From the NCBI RefSeq assembly GCF_000150955.2, contig NC_011669.1, forward strand, positions 1,007,667 through 1,071,666: 64,000 nucleotides of DNA, in the 5' to 3' direction. A program made the position numbers and the translations under genes. The notes under the pieces were generated by a model. The model was not told the origin of the DNA. It ran no database searches and was given only the letters and a program-made list of their open reading frames with translations. Positions 31,201 to 40,096 of the stretch are shown here, piece after piece; within the stretch, counting starts at the first letter, position 1, and each line of letters begins with the position of its first letter. Origin of the DNA: Phaeodactylum tricornutum CCAP 1055/1. Taxonomy: Eukaryota > Bacillariophyta > Bacillariophyceae > Surirellales > Neidiaceae.

Positions 31201-31821
31201 GGGGCTGGCGATGCGTTCACTTCGGGTTTGCTGGTGGCCGCCATGCTGCGCCATACGGGCATGACCGTCCCGCCGCCGCCGCGGGCCCACAGCGGTACAG
31301 GATCCCCGGCCGTGTCGAAGCACTCGCACGAGCGTGCGGGATTTTCGGGGCCTTCCAGTCCTTCACCGAAAGCGAAAAAGAAACTGACACCGTACACTCT
31401 GTACATGCGAGAAAACTACGTGACGTTGAAGAAGCAATGCCAGGACGACAAGAAAGCGATCTTTACAATGTGCCACGAACTGTGGGAAAACGAGTCCGCC
31501 GAGGTCAAGACGTTGTACGATCGGCGCGCGAGTGAAGAGAACGACGCGAACGAGCAAAGTGATTCCACGACGGTACTTGACGCGATGGAAACATTCGATT
31601 CCATCCGCCTCGACACGTCCCACCAAAGCTCGGTGGACGAAGGCGTACCGCGCAATCTCTACATGACCAACCGATCGTTGAATCTGGAATCGGCCGTACA
31701 ATTCGCGAGTCTCGTGGCGGCGTACCACATTGACGCCAGTACGAGAGATCGCGCCCACATTGATGTGAGTCAACTGATTGAACGAGCCATGGTGTTTCCA
31801 TCCGGTCTGGAGGAAATTTAA
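28270..31821 (+). CDS. Inositol-3-phosphate synthase fused to PfkB-family kinase with HMG-box-like insert
   Basis: Exons 28270-28821 and 28987-31821; the 165 bp intron (GTACGT...CTAG) joins G-G-W to D-I-R-P, restoring a conserved INO1 block. The 1128-residue product has a Ser/Gln-rich leader (1-100), then full INO1: glycine motif G-L-G-G-A-N-G-T-T (114-122), [11 protein letters not shown] and N-H-L-G-N-N-D with downstream catalytic Lys. INO1 converts glucose-6-phosphate to myo-inositol-3-phosphate using NAD. A short basic linker leads to a PfkB sugar-kinase domain from about 564, with G-G-G-S-V-A, H-L-N-E-D-E and N-G-N-G-A-G-D-A-F (about 921, catalytic Asp). Between this and the last kinase helices lies an insert (about 935-1070) with an HMG-box-like stretch. 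The fusion is seen in one uninterrupted exon. Confidence 0.9.
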
Positions 31822-32928
31822 GGAAATTGGAAGTTCGTGCTATAGAGCAAAACCACGAATGCGTTCGCGCAACGCCGGTGGACGATGCATCCGTTTGGAA
31901 TAGAAAAGGGTTCTTGGTAGGGTGCTGCCGATTCCTTCACACTCCGCACATTGGCACTCGCAGCCAACGAACGCTAGCCTCATTCTATAAATGTAAAACA
32001 GTCCAGCTCCGTTGGGGCTATGGTCGGAGCGAATTTTGGTCCCGTGAACCAAGCCCCTCGAAAACAACGGTCTCCCTCGAGCCAAAAGTTGGCAGGCCCT
32101 CGTACACTACGATCCGAATGCTAAGTAGCCCCTGTGTCGCTAAACCACCCTGGCCTGGTTGGACCATTCTTCTGATTGTAAGCAGTTTGTCATTCCCGGT
32201 ACTCGGTTGTGGTTGACAGATCGCTTGAACCATACATTCGTGCCCTTTCCGAATTTCCCTAAGTATTCACAGATTTACATGTTTTCCTATTGTCGCGTTT
32301 TCCGACCGTCGATAAATCACAGACATATCCCCGGGAATTCGATCCAGTCCAACCCTATCGACAATCCAGTCCGGTAGCGGGAGATGTATGATACCGTGGG
32401 TGGAACCCACGCGAATCCCTGGACTCGTGATCCGCAACCACACGACCTTTTCCAGTCCCGTTCCTTCGGGATGCGGACGCGGGCCATGCCTGCTTCGCGT
32501 GGGACGAGTGGTACGGACCGTTTCTCAACGGTCGTTAGGGTGAAGGAGGTATCATGTGGTAGTTTCGTCGTCCGCGAATTCTGTCCAACGGGCAACCGGA
32601 ATCAACAGTGCGGGGTGGATCGATTTCGTACTCTTCCCTTTCCCTCACCGTCCGAACCGAAAACCACAAACAGAAAAAGGCGGAGGCTGTCTCGTAAACG
32701 ATCTTGACTTACAGTCAACCGCACGTTTACTACTAAACCTCGACGAGTATTGATTGCTGTTCGTTGGCATTTCCTTTACTTGGTTGTGTGCTTGTGTGTT
32801 TTTGTGTGTGTAGTGTTTCATCGTCAGGAAACAACCAACAATTACAACAACAGACCGAATCGAATCACGTTTCCGGTTCCATCATTACTTTTCCCCAACC
32901 CGATTCCGCCAAAGTTCGTTCCACGACG
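31822..32928. other. Intergenic, no gene seen
   Basis: 1.1 kb between tandem plus-strand genes. Open frames here lack ATG starts or recognisable sequence. The last ~170 bp are probably the leader of the transporter gene. Confidence 0.45.
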
Positions 32929-34184
32929 ATGCCTCCGTCCAAGAAGGAAATGATGGATGTGGAATTGGCCCAACCGCTCGTACACCACAAGCACGGTGAT
33001 TACTCCGACAGTACCCACAATCCGCCATCGCACCCTCCGGCCAACCACAATGCCGTCGTCAAACACGGGGGTGGTCTCATGTCCCCCAGCAACGTCAAGG
33101 CCGTCACAGCCTGCACTCTCTACAGCTTTTGCAGTGTCAGTATGATTCTGGTCAATAAGAGTCTCGCCAGTAGGTACGTACCCAACGACGGATGTGTGTT
33201 TGTGTAGAAGTGTGCTACGATTGGAACTGTTCCAATTGGAAACACCGTGTGTCTATTGGTTTGGTCCGTTTCAGAGGCAGAAAACAAACGTGGACTCACC
33301 CGCTCTTGTTACTTTTATTCCGAATCTGTAGTTACGGGCACTTGTACCAAGGTGACTTGAACGTTCTCCTCGTTGTCTTTCAAGCCGTCACGGCGGTCGT
33401 GTGCGTCGAGATCTGCCGCAAAGCCGGCTGGGTGGAATACCCTCCCCTGACCTGGGCCGTGGCCAAGTCCTGGGCTCCCGTCAATATCTTTTTCTGTCTC
33501 ATGCTCTTCACCGGCATGGCGTCGTTGCAATTCAACTCTGTACCCATGGTTACCGTCTTCAAGAACGTTACCAACATCCTCACCACCGCCGGAGACTACG
33601 TTTGTTTCGGAGCACGGCCGGAAGGACTGGTTTACGTCGCCTTTGGGGTCATGCTTTCGGGTGCCGTTGCCGCCGCCTGGAACGACGTGGAAATCACTCT
33701 CGTTGGTCTCTTTTGGATGGCCATGAACTGCGTCGCCACCTGCGGATACGTGCTCTACATGAAATTCGCTACCCAGTCCGTCAAAATGTCCAAATTCGGC
33801 ATGGTCTACGTGAATAACGTACTCTGTATCGTATTTTTGTTGCCCGCCGCCTACGCGCTCGGACAAGTGGACATGTTCTGGAACACACCGGATTTGCACA
33901 CGATAGATTACGGCATTAAGAACTTTTGGGCCGGCTTTGTCGGATTCTTTTTGAATTTCGCCTCGCTCAACTGCGTCCAAACCACCGGACCCACCACGTA
34001 CGCCATTGTCGGATCACTCAACAAGGTACCCGTTGCCATGCTCGGGTTCTTTCTCTTTGACAACGTCATTACTCCACAAACGTGGTTCTTTATTGGTGTC
34101 AGTATGTGCGGAGGATTCCTCTACAGTTTTGCCAAGATTTTCGGAGGCCGGCCGAAGGTAACGGCCCGTCAAGATTCCGAGTAA
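32929..34184 (+). CDS. Nucleotide-sugar transporter, GDP-mannose type (VRG4-like)
   Basis: Exons 32929-33173 and 33332-34184 with a 158 bp GTACGT-TAG intron; splicing gives N-K-S-L-A-S-S-Y-G. The 365-residue protein has about nine or ten hydrophobic helices of the drug/metabolite-transporter fold. The helix-10 stretch G-S-L-N-K-V-P-V-A (about 307) corresponds to the G-A-L-N-K GDP-mannose-binding motif of yeast Vrg4 and plant GONST1. V-N-N near 240 may stand for the second, F-Y-N-N motif. These proteins exchange GDP-mannose for GMP across the Golgi membrane, feeding glycan synthesis. The frame before 32929 begins only with TTG, so 32929 is the first ATG. GDP-fucose is a possible alternative substrate. 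Confidence 0.85.
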
Positions 34185-34648
34185 CGTAACACGATTATCT
34201 GCTTCCCGAGGCCCTTCGCAAAAGACCTTTTTTTAAGGATAAAGTGGTAATCTAACAGTCCATGCGTGTGTGTGTGTGCGTATTTGTGTATTTAATGTTG
34301 GTATGAGGGTGTAGATAGACGTTGGTGACGCATGGATGATGCACGTGTGTTTGCAATGAGTGGAAATTGCTGTGCCTATATCAGTTCTAGCTACGCGACA
34401 ATTTCTGTTGAATTACGCATGCGCACAACACACAAAAGTTGAACGCCAACGCCGAATACGAATTACGTTATTTTAGCAAAACAAAGATGTCGAGACCGAA
34501 ACGAGAGAAATACTCGTTCCGATTCCGCCAGGGGTCATCGCAAATGGGTCAAGGGTAATGGAAGGAATTGGGCATGAAAGGTGCATAGCACACCGATCAT
34601 GGCCAGGAAATAACTCAACATGTAGGCGTTCCGCCCCCTACGCTTCTT
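34185..34648. other. Intergenic between convergent genes
   Basis: Contains a short (gt)n tract near 34266-34280. No gene seen. Confidence 0.5.
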
Positions 34649-35369
34649 TTAGCGGCCACGCTTCAGCGACTTTTCAATCTCCGCGTACTCCTGGTACAAA
34701 CGCTTGCGTCGTTTCTCCGGGAGCGGGTACTTGAATCCGTACGACGTGTAGTGTCCAGCGAGTACGTTGATACTAGTGTACAAGGTACTGAAAGAGGGTT
34801 TGCCAGCCACCTTGGGGAAACGACGGTAGTAGGAGACAAAGTCGACCATTTCCTTCTTCATGTTTTTGCCAAACTCTTCCATCTTCTCGGATCCCTTGGC
34901 CATGCCGGTGGCCACCACCATGTGTTGGCGGACCTTGACGGCGTCCTCTTCGTACTTGAAGGTGAGTCCCCAATCTGTGGGGAACTCGTAGTCGACGGTC
35001 TGGGGAGGGACGACAATCTCGGCCAACGCCGCTCCCGGTAGCGTCGTCGCAATCACCGCGGCACTGGCGGTTTGCAAAAAATTGCGACGCGCCGTAACCG
35101 ACGAAGAATCCTGAAGGTGGAAAAAGGTCAAAACGTCACGAGTAAGTCAGTGAAACAGCGAAAGGAAGGATTCCCAAAACGAACGAGTGTGGTAGCGAGA
35201 ATGCGATGAGTCCGCGGTCCGAACGACTCGAGGACTCTCGCAATCCACGAGATTGATATCATCCTACACACACACAAACACTGTGGGTACGTACGGGCAT
35301 CTGCATCGGTGTGAAAGCCGATGCGCACGTTGTCACGGCAGCGATTAGAAAGAGAGACGTCTTCATCAT
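34649..35369 (-). CDS. PsbQ-family extrinsic photosystem II protein, thylakoid lumen
   Basis: Exons 35369-35295 and 35110-34649; the 184 bp intron (GTACGT...TTCAG) falls just after the signal peptide. Exon 1 encodes M-M-K-T-S-L-F-L-I-A-A-V and ends A-S-A-F-T, the classic diatom plastid import motif. Exon 2 opens with T-A-R-R-N-F-L-Q-T-A-S-A-A and cleavage-like A-L-A, a twin-arginine lumen signal. The mature ~125 residues are helical and end with P-L-P-E-K-R-x-x-R-L, the PsbQ C-terminal signature. PsbQ (PsbQ' in diatoms) stabilises the Mn cluster and PsbO/PsbV binding at the lumenal face of PSII. Total 178 residues. It could be a PsbQ-like NDH/PSI-associated relative, but targeting and length favour the PSII role. 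Confidence 0.8.
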
Positions 35370-36093
35370 GGTTACAATAGGTTAAATGGTGATGCTTGGA
35401 TAGTTGCTTGGTTGCTTGGTTGGGTGGGTGAGACAGGCTGTGTGAGTCAACGAAGGATACTGTGCTCAGATATAATACGGTGATGCGACTGTTCGCAACT
35501 CGTCTCGGGTGGTGGTTGATTTTTTTGGATTGACTTTTGACTGTGAGCTGTCCGGGTCCGGGTGGCAGCAAAAATCACCGCCAAGCGTATGTAGGTGTAG
35601 ACGCGTACGTAGAGTGATGGGTTGTGTCCCGTGTCTTTTGCTGATGGAAAACAATACCGCAATCTTTGTCGTGCGCCACCGTTACGAGTAGCACCGTGGA
35701 ATGACGTATGTCCGTCTGTAATTCCATCAGAGTTCCCGGCTCGCGGACAGGCCAGCGAGTCGCGTACGACTGAATACCGGTAGCCAGGGTTGGGACTGTG
35801 CGCCTGGACTTTCCCGAGCGGAGGGACAGAATATGGGCGACTACCCTCTCTAGTAGAGGTAGGTATAACACAGTAGGCACTATCCATAAAAAAGCAACTT
35901 GTCATGTCTCGAGTCGGCTCGAAGACTAGCGAAAGGTTGATGAGGACTCGAGAAATGGAATAGACTCCTCTCTAGAATTTGAAGACCACCGTATAAGTTG
36001 CCGTGCGCTTACATTAGTACTAGAGCAATGCACAACATCAAGAAAGAATGGTCCCAGACACCATTTCCTACTCGCACATCATTTACGGTTAGT
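35370..36093. other. Intergenic, no gene seen
   Basis: Upstream region of the PsbQ gene and 3' flank of the EF-hand gene. Open frames here run through the promoter and lack domains. Confidence 0.45.
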
Positions 36094-36811
36094 TTACAAA
36101 TTAATTTCTCGCGCGAGTCGGCAAATACTCGTGCGGTTCAACAACCCGTCACCGGTGGAATCCACTTCGCGGATCATTTCCTCCAAATCGTCGCGGGTGA
36201 CGGAATCTCCCAAAAATTCGGCCGCTACTCGTTCAAGATCCTCCAACACAATCATCCCCTTGCCGGCCTCGTCCAAAAGGTCAAAGGCGCGTTCCGCACG
36301 ACTCTGTTGATTCCATGCCGCCACCGTCAGAGCCTCCAAATTACCTTTGGTCGTCTCCGTATCCGACTCAGCCCAACAGGACCGTACGTCGCTGGTGGTG
36401 ACGGCGCACAGTTCCAACTTGTTCCGTAAATTTGTTTTTATCCATGTCACGTTCTCCTCCTTGTCTACCAAACAAACAAATTAGACAAAGTAATACACAG
36501 GCCGTTAGATGCAAACGTGGAAACAATATTGGTGTGCGTGTATGCGGGGAGACTCGTGTGGGTCGTACCTTTGGAAAAGTCGGTATCGGCGAACAAAGCG
36601 TTCATGGCTTGTCGGACGGGCGGAGGCACGTCGGCGGGAGGGGCCGCTGGTATCGCGGTCCGTGCCCGTTTGCGTGTCCGTTGTTTCGGGGGCTGAGCAA
36701 CAGAGTCGATCCGAAAAGGTCCATGTCGTGCAACGCGTTCCAGTAGTGTGAGTGACACACAGTTCGTACTCACGTGATGTGCACAACGAAACTGTGGAAA
36801 TTACTTACCAT
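36094..36811 (-). CDS. Centrin/calmodulin-like EF-hand protein
   Basis: The coding part is 36692-36569 and 36464-36094, joined by a 104 bp intron (GTACGA...GGTAG) giving F-S-K-D-K-E-E-N. The C-terminal half has two EF-hand-type loops in a helix-loop-helix context: D-L-L-D-E-A-G-K-G and D-S-T-G-D-G-L-L-N. The first lacks several Ca ligands and the second has Ser instead of Glu at position 12, so Ca binding may be weak. The basic N-terminus (Q-R-T-R-K-R-A-R) resembles centrins. I place the start as an ATG at 36811 immediately followed by GTAAGT, spliced at 36692; this gives M-P-P-K-Q-R-T and about 165 residues. The alternative is an unspliced start at 36773. Both are in frame. Confidence 0.6.
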
Positions 36812-36940
36812 GGTCCTCAAAGTGATTGATTCATTCAAATGACAACGAAAGAAGTGAGCTTGCAACGATGGGAACGGGAAAAGAAACCTGTAACTAGAAT
36901 ATATATATAAGTTTTGTGTCTTTTGAGCTATGAAAATGGA

Positions 36941-37012
36941 TCCGATATGATGTAGGTGGTTAGCATACTTGCCTTTCACGCAGGATACCCGGGTTCGAGT
37001 CCCGGTATCGGA
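36941..37012 (+). tRNA. tRNA-Glu (anticodon UUC)
   Basis: 72 nt. The acceptor stem tccgata pairs with tatcgga; the anticodon stem cttgc/gcagg closes a loop ctttcac with anticodon ttc; the T arm has ggttcgagtcc. A T-run after the gene serves as the Pol III terminator. CCA is not encoded, as expected for a nuclear tRNA. Identical to the gene at 44697-44768 on the other strand. Confidence 0.95.
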
Positions 37013-37201
37013 ACACTTCTTTTTGTCATCTGCAACTTGCCTTTTCGTTAATGTAAAGTTCTAGTGCATTGCTCTTGAGAAGAATAGTGGAGAGAAGTTT
37101 CGCTGACTTGGGTCGTTCAGGTCGGTAGCGGTCGACGTGTATCGATGCATCATCATACAAGGCTGCTAATGTAAGTATATCGTGCCCTATCGTTTAAAAT
37201 C

Positions 37202-39590
37202 TTAAACCAACCCATTGTGGCGTAGGAGAGCATCTGGTGTTGGTTCACGACCGCGGAATTGTTTGAACACTTGCATGGGATCGACACCTCCTCCCAAACT
37301 CAAGACTGTATCCCGGAACTTTCGTCCCACTTTCTTAACTTCTTCTTCGTTGTCAAGGCCAACTTCTTCGAACGCCGAGAAGGCGTCGGCCGACATGACT
37401 TCGGCCCACTTGTAGCTATAGTATCCCGCGCTGTAACCACCGGCAAAGATATGCTGAAAGGTGCACAAGAAACGATCCTCGGGTAACGGTTCACTGTACG
37501 GTGTGTACTTGGCCGCCATACGGCGGTGGACGTCAAAGACGGATTCGCCTTTTCCACTTTCGCCAGCCTCCGGGTCGAAGTTGGAGTGCAACTCCATGTC
37601 CAATTGACCAAACAGCAACTGACGACAGGACATCATACCAGCATTGAACGTCTTTTGTTCACAAAGCTTATTGAACATTTCCTCGGGCATCGGCTCATTC
37701 GTCTTCCAGTGCTTGGCAAAGCCGTAAATAGTGGGTCTATCGTAACACCAGTTTTCCATGAACTGTGAAGGCAATTCGACGGCGTCCCATTCGACGCCGT
37801 TGATGCCAGCCACATCTCCCACTGAGGCAGTGGTTAACCTGACGTAGCAAGCAGGTGCAACGCGTTAGACATGGAACACCTTCTTTTCCAAAAATTTCCT
37901 TACACACATTGTCCACTTACATGTGCTGCAGACCGTGTCCGAATTCGTGAAACAAGGTTTCGACCTCACGAAATGTCATGAGAGACGGCGTGCTACCGAC
38001 CGGTGGAGACCCGTTGCAGGTCAGGTAGGCTACAGGCACGTCGCGTTGTACGGCTTCCGACTTACCGACACACACATCCATCCAGGCACCGCCGCGTTTG
38101 TCTTCAGGACGCGAGTATGGGTCCAAAAAGAAACTGGCAATGTGCTTGCCGGAATCGGCGTCGTACACCTTGAAAAAAGAAACGTCCTTGTTCCAAACTT
38201 CGGCGTCGCCGTCCGCTTTCTTGACTTCAATGTTGAAAATACGCTCAACCAGCTGAAACATACCATCCAGAACAGAGGGCAAGGCAAAGAACGGACGAGT
38301 TTCTTCTTCGGTCAAATTGAACTTCGATTCTTTCAACCGTTCGCTCCAAAAGGTGGAATCCCACGGCATCAACTTGTCGAGGTTCTCCGTGCTGTATTCC
38401 TCGCCACCCTTTTCCCGCGCCAACGCCGTGATTTCAGCAAGCTCCTTTTCGGCCGCTGGCAAGGCTTTTTCCGCAATCAGATCGGATAACTCACGGACAG
38501 CTTCCACCGACGGTGCCATTTTGGAAGACAAACTGAGTTGGGCGTAGTTGTCAAAGCCCAGAAGCTTGGCAGTTTCTTGCTTCAGTTTGAGAATCTCGTA
38601 CAAGAGTGGTACATTATTCTTGTCGTTACTCTGCTCCGACGCCCGCTGAATGCTAGCCTTGTAGACCTGTTCGCGTAACGCCCTGTCCGGAAGGTGACTC
38701 ATGACGGCAATGTAGGACGGCATGTCGAGAGTAATGCGCCAAGGTCCTTTGTTGGCGTCCATTTCCGGGACCTCCTCATCTTCCTTGCCATCTTTGGATT
38801 TCAGTGAATTGATGTGCGCTTGGGCCCACATGGCCTTGGCGGAATCGGGCACGCCTTCCAGCTTACTGCCGTCTTCGATCGTGACGCTGAACGCCTTGGT
38901 TTCGTCCAAGACGTTGTTGGAAAAGGTTGTACTCAGCGACGCCAGTTTCATTTTGATTTCGTTGAAACGTTTCTTGTCGTCACCCTCCAACCCGACACCA
39001 CCCAGTGTCATGGATCGTAGCGAACTCTCGACAGCCCGACGTCTCTGGGACAGTGCAAAGGAAGCGTCATCCGTACTTTTGATCTTTTCGTCAATGGCCG
39101 AGAGCGCGTCGTACACCGGTTTGCTCTGACGGAATTTACTCATGGCTTCCACGATTTTGGGCTGATTGGCCTCGTACGCTTGCCGGAGTTCGTCTCCATT
39201 CTTGACACCGTTCAGGTGTCCGGCGACGCCCCAGGCGTAGCCGAGGCCGAACTGCATGCGTTCCAGTTCCGGCAAGACGTCTTCAAATTCCATACTACCG
39301 GATGCTTGCGTCAGTTTTGTCTCGAAGGAATCAAAATCCTGATTCATCTTGGACAAGAGATCTTCCACGGCAGGTGTCAGATCGGTGGGCTGAATGGAGG
39401 CGAATTTGGGCAAATCCTCCTGCTGGAGGAGCGGGTTCGCCACGTCGACGGATGCGGTCGACATGGTGCGGGAGGAGCAAGTGCGGGCAGCAACGGGAAC
39501 GCTACGGGAGGCAGCAACACGAGTGAAGGCACGGGCCGAAGAACTGAACCAGGCCATGTAACCAAACGCGTGAACGTTGGCAAGTTTCAT
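37202..39590 (-). CDS. M3 family metallopeptidase (oligopeptidase A / thimet-like)
   Basis: Exons 39590-37921 and 37838-37202; the 82 bp intron (GTAAGT...GTCAG) restores [11 protein letters not shown]. The 768-residue protein carries the zinc site H-E-F-G-H (about 551-555) with the third ligand, a Glu, in the downstream N-G-V-E-W-D-A-V-E segment. This is the M3 family that degrades short peptides, including cleaved targeting peptides in organelles. The N-terminus after ATG 39590 is rich in Ala, Arg and Ser, with A-R-A-F-T-R-V, fitting an organelle signal; a second ATG at 39557 gives a mitochondrial-type presequence. Plant relatives (OOP) serve in both plastids and mitochondria. It diverges from the next gene with a (gt)n tract in between. 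Confidence 0.9.
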
Positions 39591-40096
39591 ACTAAACGCA
39601 CGAGAAATGTAGGCATTCGAACCGACCGGGTCAGCGTGAGGGAGAGTAGTGTGTGTGTGTGTGTGTATAATCGCGAGGAGGACGACAGAATAGGATCGAA
39701 CGAGATCTTTCTGTCATCGTCATGGACGCGGTACGGAGTCAGACGGGATTCTACAGGACTCCGTCACGGGACGGACGCCAAGGAAACACACTCGTATGAT
39801 GACGTGGACCAGGTTTCGGTAGTCGCTTTTGGTCTGTCGTGCCTCAAGTTCCACGTTTCAACTGTTCGCGGTATATGGAATACAAGGTGAAACCCGACAT
39901 GGGACGGACACCAAACATCAAAAATACTCCCCTCCCTGCCACGACCATGTCGATCTCACACAAAAGTGCCCAACCGTACGCCCTAGCCCGAGTGATCACC
40001 TTTTTATCTCAACGCTGGAGGACATGTTGGTGTCAGTCCATAGACCTAATCATTGCAAGCGTCAGCATCGTTGATTGCGAAGAACTCACGGGAAGT
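39591..40096. promoter_or_regulatory. Divergent intergenic region with GT microsatellite
   Basis: Between the M3 peptidase and an unknown plastid protein. A (gt) tract lies at about 39649-39666. The plus-strand frame is open from 39839, and an in-frame ATG at 39875 could also be a start for the next gene. Confidence 0.4.
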
